64,000 nt of DNA from an uncultured Clostridia bacterium (GTDB lineage: Bacteria; Bacillota; Clostridia; UBA1381), in NCBI GenBank assembly GCA_934462715.1, contig CAKSIJ010000007.1, positions 79,415 to 143,414 on the forward strand, in the 5' to 3' direction. Positions 36,660 to 46,051 of the stretch are shown here, one piece after another. The first letter of the stretch is position 1. Every line of letters starts with the position of its first letter. A program made the position numbers and the translations under genes. The notes beneath the pieces are model-generated. The model worked only from the letters and a program-made list of their open reading frames with translations, was not told where the DNA came from and searched no databases.

Positions 36660-38729
36660 CTATTGATTAATAATTACTGTTTTCGTTTTATCTTCCCATT
36701 CAACGTTTGCTCCGAGCGCCTCCGACACTGCTCTTATCGGAACCATTGTTCTGTCATTCATCAGCCTTGCCGGAACATCGAGGTTTTTTTCTTCATTATT
36801 AACATAATATGTCTTATTTCCTATCGAAAACAGTACATAATCTTTATTTTTGCGTGCAATCACCGTACTTGTTGACGAATCCCAATCCACCGACGCTCCG
36901 AGCGCTTCAAAAATTGCTCTCAAAGGAACGAGTGTTCGAGAGTCTATTATAACAGGCTTCTGATCAAAAGCAACCTCTTTGCCGTTAACCAGCACCTTTA
37001 TTTCAACGTCCGCAGTCTGCGCATTTCCGCTTTGGGTATTTTCGTTTTCCTGCTTGTTGTTTACCTGCTGCTCTTGCTTCCTGTTATTTTCGGGAGTTTT
37101 TTCAGTTACATTTTCGCCCGGATTTTCCGCTTTATTTATTACCAAATTATAGGTCTTTGAATAAACCTCGCTGCCGTCTGCCTCCGCCGTAACCTTTAAA
37201 GTATGGTTTCCCGATGAATACGGCGACAAATCAAGAGTTTTTGTGTACGGAATTGTATTTGACGATGCCGCCCATTTTCCGTCTATGTAATAATTCACGT
37301 TAAACTTATCCTTGCCGAACACCTGAACATAAGTATTCAGTTCAATTCCCGTGCTGTATGCATTTATTGTATCGGTCAATTTTTTATAGGATACGTTAAC
37401 CTTATTTTCTGCACTTCCCTGAATAAATACGGGAAGCTTTGTCAGCTTTTCGTAGAGCGTCTTTATTTCAGCGTTGTTTTTAAGAGAATAATCGTTGACC
37501 TCGCCGTCAATGCTCTGGTCAAAATGAGCAATAAGCTTCACCTGAGGGTAAACCATCGGTATGTAGTTATAAAGCTCCTCCAGTCTTGTCTTTGCCCACT
37601 GAGTATCTTGTTCGTTCAGCGTGTATATGTAGTGTGAAGCTCCCGATTCCGAAAGCATTACCGGCTTATTCTTTGCAAATTTTTCAATATTATCCTTTGC
37701 AAGCAGAACAGGCTGTGAGCTTGGTCCCGTGCCGAATACAACTTCAAGGTATTTCTTATCGTCACTGTAGTCCTTTACTCCTCTGAAATATTTCATCATG
37801 TAAAAAGACATTCCGATCCAGTCGACATACTCGTCCCCGGGATAATAATCTGATGCGTCAATATCCCAGCTCGATACCATGTTCGGCGAAAATACCATCG
37901 CTGCATTTTTTACATTATAGTGTATAATATCGGCTGTTTTTCTGAATGCGGCTTTAAACTGCTCCGGATCCGCTTTATTTTCCCATATATCAAACTCTGC
38001 TCCGAATCTGACATAATATTTTATATCCGGGTAATCGTTCAATAAATCCGCAACCAGATTCAGATATTCGTCACCGTTTACAACGTACGGAATATCATAT
38101 CCCTGGTTCGGCATATTCAAAGCAAATTCAACAGCCATTTTTCTTCTGTTTGCTTCTCTCAATTCCGCTCTTATCCAGTCAAAATTTCTGTCGCCGTATT
38201 CAAGGTATATAAGCTCCATCGAGCATTGTGACTGATCATATGTACTGTCGCCCGGAACGCCGTACAATACTCCCTGCTCCTGCTCGTTTTTTGCGCTGAA
38301 ATAGCTTTGAGGCTCGTTTGTTTTCTCAAACAGCATTATATCGCTTTTAAAATTCTTTGCTTTCGCCCTTGCGATTTTGGCACTGTCGTCCCAGCCGAGC
38401 TTTTCGGCATACGGAATCTGCTTTTCGTACATTTCGGCACTGCTCTCGTAATCTCCCAGATGCTCATATGAATTTGCTATATGCTGATACCTTGCGCAGA
38501 TCCATTCGTCAACCGTCCGGTTTGACGGCTCGTTTTCAAGTATCGACAAATCTATCAATCCGTACTTGATTATATTTTCATAGTCATTGCTTTCCAATGC
38601 GGCGGCATACTTGTTGAATGACGCCCATATTTCCTTAGGCGGCTCATACTTTGCAAATGCGGTAAAGCCGCAGCAGTTAACCATTGACGCACCGCAGAGC
38701 AGTGCTGCCGTTAAATTCTTTACTTTCAT
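36660..38729 (-). CDS. secreted GH26-like glycoside hydrolase with copper-amine-oxidase-like repeat domain
   Basis: 689 residues. Signal peptide (about 1-26), a TPR-like segment (about 50-125), a GH26-like barrel (about 140-430) with possible acid/base Glu245 in VRFGAEFDIW and nucleophile Glu361 in VMLSESGAS, an Ig-like region, a Glu/Asn/Gln linker (about 540-570), then two copies of the Cu_amine_oxidN1 motif (VLVNGKEVAF, RTLVPLRAIFEALGASVDW and RTMVPIRAVSEALGANVEW) at the end. That last module is a common cell-surface stalk in Clostridia. Beta-mannan activity is inferred from the barrel only. Confidence 0.83.
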   Translation of the reverse strand: MKVKNLTAALLCGASMVNCCGFTAFAKYEPPKEIWASFNKYAAALESNDYENIIKYGLIDLSILENEPSNRTVDEWICARYQHIANSYEHLGDYESSAEMYEKQIPYAEKLGWDDSAKIARAKAKNFKSDIMLFEKTNEPQSYFSAKNEQEQGVLYGVPGDSTYDQSQCSMELIYLEYGDRNFDWIRAELREANRRKMAVEFALNMPNQGYDIPYVVNGDEYLNLVADLLNDYPDIKYYVRFGAEFDIWENKADPEQFKAAFRKTADIIHYNVKNAAMVFSPNMVSSWDIDASDYYPGDEYVDWIGMSFYMMKYFRGVKDYSDDKKYLEVVFGTGPSSQPVLLAKDNIEKFAKNKPVMLSESGASHYIYTLNEQDTQWAKTRLEELYNYIPMVYPQVKLIAHFDQSIDGEVNDYSLKNNAEIKTLYEKLTKLPVFIQGSAENKVNVSYKKLTDTINAYSTGIELNTYVQVFGKDKFNVNYYIDGKWAASSNTIPYTKTLDLSPYSSGNHTLKVTAEADGSEVYSKTYNLVINKAENPGENVTEKTPENNRKQEQQVNNKQENENTQSGNAQTADVEIKVLVNGKEVAFDQKPVIIDSRTLVPLRAIFEALGASVDWDSSTSTVIARKNKDYVLFSIGNKTYYVNNEEKNLDVPARLMNDRTMVPIRAVSEALGANVEWEDKTKTVIINQ

Positions 38730-38868
38730 CTATCCTCTCCCTTTCCGTGCATAAGCACAAAACATATTACTACCATTATATATTTTCACATAAAATTATC
38801 GTTTTGTCAATATTAATGTCAAATTTATTTCATAAAAACAGCATTTTTGTATTATTTTATATTACTTA

Positions 38869-38897
38869 TTGCTTTTATTTTTGTGTTGTGGTATAAT
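38869..38897 (+). promoter_or_regulatory. promoter for the DUF6062 gene
   Basis: TTGCTT (38869-38874), 17-bp spacer, TATAAT (38892-38897). The transcript would have a leader of about 100 nt. On the other strand TTGACA (38822-38817) with GATAAT 16 bp on may serve the GH26-like gene. Confidence 0.65.
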
Positions 38898-39002
38898 AGT
38901 TACAAAATTGTCCGTCAAATAATTTTTCAGTATTTTTTAAGTCATAAAATACGTTTTATGCGGCGGCATTATTTTTATAAAACCCCCGAAAGGTGCTTGA
39001 CT

Positions 39003-39758
39003 ATGAAAGAAAAAATATATACAATACCGGTTAATGACGCATTTTCCGAAAACTGTGAGTGTCCTCTGTGCTTTCTTGAAAAAAAGCTTGAAGAAGAAGC
39101 GGTGGCCTACACTCTCGGCGCGGCAATGATGGAACCCGATTACCGCATAAAATCAAACGAACGCGGATTTTGCCGCAGACATTATCCTATGCTGATAAGC
39201 AAGCAAAACAAATTGAGCCTTTCTCTGATTCTCGATACGCACCTCAACGAAATGAGGGAAAAGCTCAAGACCTTTGAAAAAGATGTTTTATCAGAATCGG
39301 CGGAGAAAAAATCATTATTCAAAAAGAAAGCTTTTCTGCCGGATAACGGCATGACCGCTATGCTGAGTGATTCCGAACATTCGTGCATTATATGTGAGAA
39401 AATATCCAATACCGTTGAACGCTATACAGAGGTAATATTTTATCTGTGGAAAAACGAGCCCTCTTTTCGAAAAAAAATAGCAAATGGCAAGGGATTCTGC
39501 CTTCCGCATTTCAATATGCTCTGTAAAAGTGCTTACGGCAGCTTAGACAGCAAACGTGCAGCTGAATTTGTAAAGGAAATATATAAAAAGGAACTGAGTG
39601 AGCTTGACCGTATTCAGGAGGAAATCCACCGCTTTACCTTAAAATTCGATTACCGAAATAAGAACATTGAGCTTGGCACGGCGGTGGATTCGCCCCTGCG
39701 GACCATTGAAAAGCTTTCCGGCTATATCGGCAGCGATGAAAAAAAACAGAGTGATTAA
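39003..39758 (+). CDS. DUF6062 family protein with two CxxC...CxxH halves
   Basis: 251 residues from ATG 39003 (AAAGGTG eight bases upstream). Two similar halves are visible: CECPLC (Cys18/20/23) with GFCRRH (Cys57, His60), and CIIC (Cys128, Cys131) with GFCLPHF (Cys166, His169). This suggests two metal sites, probably zinc, built from a duplicated unit. No membrane helices. Function is unknown; the family is found in Clostridia. It ends in a triple hairpin terminator. Confidence 0.85.
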   Translation: MKEKIYTIPVNDAFSENCECPLCFLEKKLEEEAVAYTLGAAMMEPDYRIKSNERGFCRRHYPMLISKQNKLSLSLILDTHLNEMREKLKTFEKDVLSESAEKKSLFKKKAFLPDNGMTAMLSDSEHSCIICEKISNTVERYTEVIFYLWKNEPSFRKKIANGKGFCLPHFNMLCKSAYGSLDSKRAAEFVKEIYKKELSELDRIQEEIHRFTLKFDYRNKNIELGTAVDSPLRTIEKLSGYIGSDEKKQSD

Positions 39759-39828
39759 CCACTCTGTCCAGACCGCTGACAAAGGCAAAGTCAGCGGTCT
39801 GGGGGCTGTCGCCTATGCGGCAGCCCCG
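39746..39828 (+). terminator. triple-hairpin terminator region
   Basis: Three stems follow one another: ACAGAGTG/CACTCTGT (39746-39767, over the stop codon), CAGACCGCTGAC/GTCAGCGGTCTG (39769-39801) and GGGGCTG/CAGCCCC (39802-39827), then GAAAAAATTGATTTTT. Confidence 0.8.
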
Positions 39829-39841
39829 AAAAAATTGATTT

Positions 39842-40537
39842 TTAGTTGTTTTCGGCAAGCTGTGACTCAATGCTTGTGCAGAACGACATTAATACTCTGT
39901 CTTTCCATAAAAATCCTTTGAGCTTACTTGCATTGCTGCCCGAAATCGATACGCTCTCTGCTGCGAAGTTCGTTATCGGATTCATTCTAACATCTATGAG
40001 CTTACCGTTTGAATCATAAGACGCGCGATAACTGACATTGTATCGCCGTAATTGGTAACAAATACGGTATTATTTGAAAAGCTTTCATCAGCATTTGCAT
40101 TTTTAAGTCTGTATTTTACAACAAGCTTGCCCTCCATGCCCTGGAACTGCGGTGTAAGCATGAGTGAAAACCTCTGTGACTTCGGAATGTTTACAGCTCC
40201 GTCCTTTACAGTTCTGCCTGCGTCGCTTGCCTTGAAATCAAGATATGAGTTGTTGATTGTATCAACAGAAATGCCGTCATACTCAAACTCTGTTTTAAAT
40301 TTCTTAAATTCCGAAACGGCGGCAGAATCGGCAGGATAAACCTTTAACGATATTGATGTGCCGGCAGGAGTCTCTCTTGCGCCGAATTGCGGAAGCCTGT
40401 CCTGTAATATCCGTTATCGTCTGATGCATTGTCCTGTATTGTAAAACGTACGACTTCGTTGTTTGACGAGTCTTTCATTACTATCAGAAGATTTATCGCC
40501 GTTATGTTAGTTATGTCGGTTGAAGAATTAAAGCGGT
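39842..40537 (-). pseudogene. 3' remnant of a cell-surface protein gene, frameshifted and cut by an IS end
   Basis: Minus-strand frames read DITNITAINLLIVMKDSSNN, then NNTVFVTNYGDTMSVIA, and after a shift near 40030 SYDSNGKLIDVRMNPITNFA with the ending KGFLWKDRVLMSFCTSIE before a stop at 39842. The tail K-(A/G)-F-L-W-x5-M is a common closing module of Clostridial surface proteins; the protein at 52356-54008 ends similarly (KAMVWESLESMIPVC). The reading stops abruptly upstream at 40537, where a repeat shared with 57999-58067 begins. So the gene lost its 5' part to an insertion and then decayed. Confidence 0.7.
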
Positions 40538-40540
40538 TTC

Positions 40541-40584
40541 AGAATTTTGGGTAAATTTCGACTGCACATTTATTGACATTCCCA
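40541..40584 (+). repeat. insertion-sequence end shared with 57999-58067
   Basis: Forty bases from 40541 to 40580 match the minus strand of 57999-58042 exactly, and the match continues with one mismatch to 40584. A short echo, GAATTTTGGGT, recurs at 40803-40813, so the 260-bp piece between carries the same word at both ends. No transposase is present. Several short end repeats are typical of IS21-like elements, but this is only a guess. Confidence 0.6.
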
Positions 40585-40649
40585 CGATCAAATAAGCATG
40601 AAAGAATATATAGACCCGTTTATGGGTGGCAAGAATAAGTAAGCAAAAA

Positions 40650-40785
40650 TAAACAGCCGCACGTGAGCGGCTGCTTGTGATAGTAATGCGGCGACAAACT
40701 TTCAGTGCCTCTTAGAGAGGCTAAGCCTGTAATAGCCCCCTATAGGGGCAGTGCAAACCATCGGTTTACTGGTGGTTTTGATTAA
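40650..40785 (+). ncRNA. hairpin-rich remnant resembling an IS200/IS605 right end (omega-RNA-like)
   Basis: Four compact stems lie in 115 bases: CAGCCGC/GCGGCTG (40654-40673), GCCTCT/AGAGGC (40707-40721), GCCCC/GGGGC (40735-40749) and AAACC/GGTTT (40755-40767), followed by ACTGGTGGTTTTGAT. This order and the closing word resemble the 3' ends of TnpB-linked guide RNAs from memory of such elements. The 14-codon reading MKEYIDPFMGGKNK just before it could be the tail of a lost protein. No tnpB is present, so this is a fragment at best. Confidence 0.4.
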
Positions 40786-40889
40786 ATATTCACTCTTAAC
40801 TTGAATTTTGGGTGCAGATTTTTTGGAAAGTAAAAAAGGCGATTTGTCAATTGTTGAAATTTTCATTCCGGACAGTCCCAACGCTGATA

Positions 40890-41903
40890 TTATGCCTTTT
40901 CGTCATAGTCTTTCCAAAAGCTTTTAACCTCACGTTCGTAATTTACCTTATCAACCAAATAGCTTTGCGAATGACCTGCGCCCGGAACAACCAAAAGTCT
41001 TTTAGGCGCATTGCAGGCTTTGTAATTTTCGTAGGTCATCTCAATCGGGACAAACTCATCATCGGAGCCGTGAACAAACAGCACCGGAACGGTATTTTCT
41101 CTGAGTGCTTCCGTTGTGGAATAAGCGTCTGCCGTAAGCTGAATTTTCTTTTCACACAAACGGTTGATATATTTCAGGTGAAGCGGACCGTACGGCAAAT
41201 GCATATTATTTTTTGCTACGTGCTTCCAGATTGCCTGTGCGGAAGTAAATCCGCAGTCAGCCATTATTCCGTGAACATTATCGGGAAGCTTGAAGCCTGA
41301 GGTCATAAGCACTGTTGCGGCGCCCATTGATACGCCGGCAAGATATATCGGAAGTCGGTCCGGATTGCTTTCGTTAATGCGGTAAATCCAGTCAAGACAG
41401 TCATATCTTTCAATCATGCCGAAGCCCATATATTCGCCGCCGCTGTTATTTTGACCTCTCTGTTCAACATAAAGCACGCTACATCCGTTTTTATGCCAGA
41501 ATTCAGAGATAGGTCCGAAATCCTTTGACCATGACGAACGCCAGCCGTGCATAGCGATTATTATTCTTCTGTCATCATCACGGTGATGGTAATGAGCAAT
41601 CAGCTTTTCGCCGTCATGACCGTTGATTTCAAGTGTTTCAAGCTCACTGTTAACCAATCTGCCCTCCATTGCTTCAAGCTTGGAATCAAATTCCGTAACC
41701 TTTTTTTCGCCGGATATGTTTCTTTTTTTCATGCTTGACGGTGCTTCTCTGTCAAGTGCGGTGTTTACCAATGATTTGGTTATACGGTGTGACACAAGTC
41801 CTGCCGTTACCGCTCCTGCAATTACAGCACCCGTTCCGAGCAGAAGAGCTTTTGTTCCGTTTGTGATTTTGCCGATTTTCTTTATTTGATTTATTTTTTT
41901 CAT
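40890..41903 (-). CDS. membrane-anchored alpha/beta hydrolase
   Basis: 337 residues. One N-terminal membrane helix (about 17-37). The hydrolase fold shows IIAMHGWRSSWSKDFG (oxyanion loop), nucleophile serine in GVSMGAATV, the acid in HGSDDEFVP and the base in GAGHSQS, so the triad is complete. The lid and sequence are those of the YqkD-like serine esterase group of Firmicutes. Substrate unknown. GGAGGATC precedes the ATG. Confidence 0.92.
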   Translation of the reverse strand: MKKINQIKKIGKITNGTKALLLGTGAVIAGAVTAGLVSHRITKSLVNTALDREAPSSMKKRNISGEKKVTEFDSKLEAMEGRLVNSELETLEINGHDGEKLIAHYHHRDDDRRIIIAMHGWRSSWSKDFGPISEFWHKNGCSVLYVEQRGQNNSGGEYMGFGMIERYDCLDWIYRINESNPDRLPIYLAGVSMGAATVLMTSGFKLPDNVHGIMADCGFTSAQAIWKHVAKNNMHLPYGPLHLKYINRLCEKKIQLTADAYSTTEALRENTVPVLFVHGSDDEFVPIEMTYENYKACNAPKRLLVVPGAGHSQSYLVDKVNYEREVKSFWKDYDEKA

Positions 41904-42245
41904 AATGATCCTCCATTCCGCAATTATGCAGTATAAAGCCTTAACATATTTATATTATATAGCTTTTTTTTAAAATATTCAAGTATATTCCTGTTTTTTT
42001 AAATTATGTTAATAATATATCTGATTTTGTGTTGATTTAGGGACATTTAATGAGCAAAATGACTTTTAAGCTTCAGATACCTAACTTGTATGTATTTTAC
42101 GAATAATCAAAGCTGCCGGTTTACCGATGGTTTTTATTGAGAATTTCCGCGTCGGTTCGGCTCGGACTTCGGGCGCAAGAAATCGGCAAGTGCGAAAATA
42201 CTTGCCGATTCTCTTTATTATCCGTTCAACAAATAAATTACTCCC
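41904..42245. other. gene-free stretch with one terminator
   Basis: The only clear structure is the stem AATCGGCAAGT/ACTTGCCGATT (42181-42210) followed by CTCTTTATT, which can end the flavodoxin gene on the minus strand or read-through on the plus. A GGTTTACCGATGGTTTTTA word at 42118-42136 resembles the end of the hairpin remnant at 40785 but no other stems are kept. Confidence 0.6.
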
Positions 42246-42791
42246 TCAAGCCTTAATACTTTTCCCCATATTATAAGCGTCTTTCATTGCCTGTGTGTTT
42301 TTCACTTCGCCGGGAGTGTAAGCTCCGCTGGCAATGATAACTCCTTTTTCAACCGCACCGTCAACGCAGTCGGCATATCCTCTGAAACAGGCAAGAGTTG
42401 TATCGGCGGACGAATCGGATGTATCTGCCATAGTTACAATGTAGTATAATTCCTTGTTCTTCACTTCAAGCCAGCGTGCAACGGTTCGGTCTATAACCGC
42501 TTTAAGCTGTGCGTCAATTGAATAGAAGTAGACAGGGCTTGCAAGCACCAATACATCTGCATCTATCATTTTCTGCAAAACCTCTGCCATATCGTCTTTT
42601 TGAACGCATTTTCCGCCGTGGGAGCTGCAATAATAGCATCCCAGGCAGGGCGCAATTTTTTTGGTTGCAACTCTTATTTTCTCAACAACATTTCCCGATT
42701 CTTTTGCTCCTTTCATAAATTCGTCGCATAATATATCGGAGTTGCCGTTTTTTCTCGGACTTCCCGATAAAATCAAAACTTTTTTGCTCAT
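42246..42791 (-). CDS. flavodoxin-fold NAD(P)H-dependent oxidoreductase, iron-sulfur flavoprotein type
   Basis: 181 residues. VLILSGSPRKNGNSDIL is the FMN phosphate loop, and CLGCYYCSSHGGKCVQKDDM is the Cys-rich loop of the iron-sulfur flavoprotein/NADPH-dependent FMN reductase group; VLASPVYFYS closes the flavin site. ATG at 42791 is used because GAGAGG lies before it. It probably moves electrons between NAD(P)H or ferredoxin and small acceptors. Confidence 0.92.
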   Translation of the reverse strand: MSKKVLILSGSPRKNGNSDILCDEFMKGAKESGNVVEKIRVATKKIAPCLGCYYCSSHGGKCVQKDDMAEVLQKMIDADVLVLASPVYFYSIDAQLKAVIDRTVARWLEVKNKELYYIVTMADTSDSSADTTLACFRGYADCVDGAVEKGVIIASGAYTPGEVKNTQAMKDAYNMGKSIKA

Positions 42792-42810
42792 AGAATTTAC
42801 CTCTCTTTCT

Positions 42811-43245
42811 TTATTCATGAAGTTTAAGATTATGAAGCATTGTCACAAATTCGAGGTCATAGTAGTTTACGATCTCACTCTTGCCCGTATCGAGCTTTGA
42901 GATTTTTTTCCTTATCTTCTCCGGAAAGCGTGAAATCCAAATGACAAAATTTTGCTCCATTCTTTCCTTGTGCGTGGTTTTCGGAATTACAGTCATGCTG
43001 CGCTGAACATTCCGCCAGAGCACAACCTGGGCGGCGCTTTTTTGTCCTTCATAGCTTGCGCCCTGTACCCGGAGCTTTGTTGTGATAAAAAGCTCATCTC
43101 GCGGAACACCGCATTTTTTGATTGCCGCTCCGACTGCTTCTTCGTTTCTGTATGCCGCCGATGTGTCAATCAAACGATAACCTGTTTCGATCGCTTCAAG
43201 CACTGCTTTTTCACATTCCGCACTGTCAGACACCTGAAATACTCA
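42811..43245 (-). pseudogene. aldo/keto reductase with 5' loss and a large internal deletion
   Basis: The frame begins mid-protein as VFQVSDSAECEKAVLEAIET and has GYRLIDTSAAYRNEEAVG, KKCGVPRDELFITTKL, then jumps from VQGASYEGQK straight to SAAQVVLW and VIPKTTHKERMEQNF near the C-terminus. In normal AKR5-type reductases about 130 residues, with the catalytic His and most of the barrel, lie between these blocks. The normal N-terminal strand with its start codon is also missing. The remaining catalytic Asp and Tyr cannot work alone. Confidence 0.82.
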
Positions 43246-43295
43246 TATTATTGTAATTTATTTAATATTTCAAATTTGATCCTGTCTACTTGATT

Positions 43296-44919
43296 TTATA
43301 ACTTCTTTAGTTGCATTAATTTTCCTGTGTGCGCTGCTTTATGGATAGCAGATGTAATAAAAACGGCTGCTTTCATCGGTACAATTTCAGTATGTACTAC
43401 TGCAATATGATCATCGGCACCATATTTATAATTGCGATACTTTGCTGAGCCGAACATATCTATTGTAGTTGTATTTTCGGAGAAAATTTGAACATCGTTT
43501 GATATATAAGCTGAAATTCCTTCATTCGCTTCTCCGGCAGTAACAAAAGGTATTTTTCCGGCAATTCTATCAGAACTTTTTAATCGCTTACCGTCTTTTT
43601 AAAATCTTCTAAGGTCGGTTTTGTATCAACGGGTACAGATTGATTCCAATCAGCACCGTTTGCCGGGTCAACAGTTCCTTCAAAATACTCATTTTCCGTA
43701 AAAATATTGAGCTTGGATTTACCGAAACGCACCAAATCTATAATTTCCTGATAGCGCTCTCCGGCTCTGTCGGTATCAAACAAATTACAGTTCGCCTTTC
43801 TGCGGTTTGTTCTTGTATAGCCGTCGTTTGAAAAATCTATAAATTTAACAATATCATCTTTTTGATGCGCTTCTCCCGCCCTGAAAACATATACATGGGT
43901 TTGCACGCTTGATTTACCTATAAATAAATCTATAGGCATTTTTATGCTTGCAAGAAGTGTGCTGTGTTTTAAAATATTTCTATTATAGGTGACGGCTTTT
44001 CCCGACCCTGCTGAGCTTTGAATAATAATTGCAGCATAGCCTTTTTCCATCATCGAAAGAGCTTTTTCAACAAATACCATGCCGTTTCCGACAGCAGAAT
44101 ACGGAGGATTAAGCACAAAGGCGGTAGCGGGAAATTTTTCTTCATCTTTCGTAAAGCCGTAATTACCGTTAAATTTCAAAGAGTCATCATTTAAAATATT
44201 TGAGCTTCCGTCGCCCATTAAAATCATATTTAATATAGCAAGCATATATACACCGGGAAGAATTTCAAGACCGAGCAATTGTTTTGCTTTAATTTCCACG
44301 GTTTTCTTTTTAAGCTCATCGGGAGATTTTATTGTGTTCTTTGCGTCTATCAGCATTTCATTCATCGCCGCAACAAGATATACACGGTCGTTTTCGCCGA
44401 GCCCCTTTTCGTTTTGATAAATGTCATTATTAAGCTTCACAAGACTTGCTTCAATTTCACGCTCTCTGTGTTCTTTTAATTTTTCAAGCTCTTCCTGCGA
44501 TAATTGCAGTTTTTTTACTTTATCAATAAAGGCATTAAAGTTTTCACTTTTAAGAAATGACAAATCGGTATAATCATCAACCTTTTGACCGTAACCAAGG
44601 TTTTTCTTTGAAACATAATATACTCCGATCTGATGCTCGATTTTACCGAACTGATTTTTATAACCGGTTACACCGATAGCTATAATATCGGTGTAATCGG
44701 ATAGCTTTTCAAGTTCTTATCCGTCAAAAGCAATTTTGCGTCGGGTCGGTTTCCGCCTTTACCGCCGCTTTTGGAGTGATAATCACTTAATGCCTGGTCA
44801 ATATCACTGCTTAATGATTTCTGTTCGAGTTTATAGTCCAATTTATAAGATTTAAGCCAACCGTTTACCAAATCTGTTATATTCGGTTCTATTGATTATA
44901 CAGCTTTTTTTGTTGTCAT
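43296..44919 (-). pseudogene. decayed restriction-modification gene (N6-adenine methylase with specificity-domain remnant)
   Basis: GGAGG and an ATG at 44919 start MTTKKAV, then an in-frame TAA (44898-44896), then SIEPNITDLVNGWLKSYKLD onward. A frameshift near 44712 leads to EKLSDYTDIIAIGVTGYKNQ and the methylase core with FVLNPPYSAVGNG (NPPY motif) down to TVSD at 43580. A different frame then gives SDRIAGKIPFVTAGEANEGI, FSENTTTIDMFGSAKYRN and AVVHTE, a specificity (target-recognition) domain cut at HTGKL. The layout resembles BcgI-like or type I systems. Nonsense, frameshifts and deletion make it inactive. Confidence 0.8.
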
Positions 44920-45112
44920 TTAATTTGCCTCCATAGTCTTTTAATAACGTTCATATTAATTGACATTATTATCAATACAACTGCAATAATAATTTACAAT
45001 ATATCATTGTGTATTATATCATAACAGATTATGAAAATCAATATTTTGTTGTGAGTTTCGGCATTTTTATACTGTCTTTGATTGCCGCATTATATTATTT
45101 GAAAGAACGTAA

Positions 45113-46051
45113 TTATTTAAATATTTCCTTAAAGTCAGCAGCGGCAAGCAATGCGCACAGAACAACCGCCGCCGAGCAAATGATGGTTCTCGGATTAAAA
45201 GCACCGTAATTATGCAATATAATCACCGAAAAAATCATTGCCCATGCGGTATATGTAATATTAAGCCCCATTGCCTTTGCCACTCCGAGCTTTGCAATTG
45301 CCTTATAGTAAAGCAAATACGATACGGTTGCAAAAAATGCCGCTGCCGCAATAATCAACAGTACTGTCACATTTTCGGGTTTGAACAAGCCTAAAGTAAG
45401 CTTTACTCCTCCGAGCAGCGGAATTATTATAATTCCATATATCGCAGCCGACACTATCTGGCGAATTTGCAGAGCAAACTCGCTTTTAATGCAGTGCTTT
45501 TTAAAGCATTTCGACAAAATAACGCCCTCGCTTCCCCAGCCGAATGCACACATAAGCACGCCTGTTAAGCCAAGCCGAAAATCCTGTATATCAATTTGGG
45601 GAGAGTAGCTGAGGGCAAAAACTCCAAACAGAGTGCATAAAAGGAATATCCATTGATACCACCGGATTTTTTCTTTTAAAAATATGTATGCCAAAAGACT
45701 GCCTATTGCAGGATAAACAGCGCTTGCAACGGCTCCGACCGACGCACCCATATATTTGACCGCAATCACATAGCCGGTCATTCCTATCGGACCGCCTATT
45801 GCGGAAGAAATCAGTAAATACCCGTACCCTCCTCCGGGTTTGAATATGCCGGCGATTTTTTTCAGATTACCGCACGCTGTGTTCATTATAAGCAAATATA
45901 TCCCGGATAACATATCGTGAATAAATGTGCTTATAAACGGTGCCAAAAATATTCCGTTGCTTCCGGAGATAAACGGTGACAAGGACAGAGCTATTCCAAG
46001 AATTACAGTTTCCAACGCCCATGTAATTCCGGCAAAAATACCGCAAAGCAT
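45113..46051 (-). CDS. EamA family (drug/metabolite) transporter
   Basis: 312 residues, ten predicted membrane helices in two EamA repeats; AVKYMGASVGAVASAVYPAIGSLLAYIFLKEKI is the first repeat's end and AKLGVAKAMGLNITYTAWAMIFSVI the second's. ATG 46051 overlaps the stop of the HAD phosphatase gene by one base (TGATG), so the two are made together. Substrate unknown; the pairing hints at a phosphorylated metabolite or its dephosphorylated product. Confidence 0.9.
   Translation of the reverse strand: MLCGIFAGITWALETVILGIALSLSPFISGSNGIFLAPFISTFIHDMLSGIYLLIMNTACGNLKKIAGIFKPGGGYGYLLISSAIGGPIGMTGYVIAVKYMGASVGAVASAVYPAIGSLLAYIFLKEKIRWYQWIFLLCTLFGVFALSYSPQIDIQDFRLGLTGVLMCAFGWGSEGVILSKCFKKHCIKSEFALQIRQIVSAAIYGIIIIPLLGGVKLTLGLFKPENVTVLLIIAAAAFFATVSYLLYYKAIAKLGVAKAMGLNITYTAWAMIFSVIILHNYGAFNPRTIICSAAVVLCALLAAADFKEIFK

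Noticed and set aside
40801..41300. Long plus-strand frame opposite the alpha/beta hydrolase
   Set aside because: It is an antisense shadow of a gene with a full catalytic triad; its composition is not protein-like.
42110..42136. Second copy of the IS605-like end word
   Set aside because: Only the words GGTTTACC and ATGGTTTTTA are shared; none of the upstream stems is kept, so it was not called a feature of its own.
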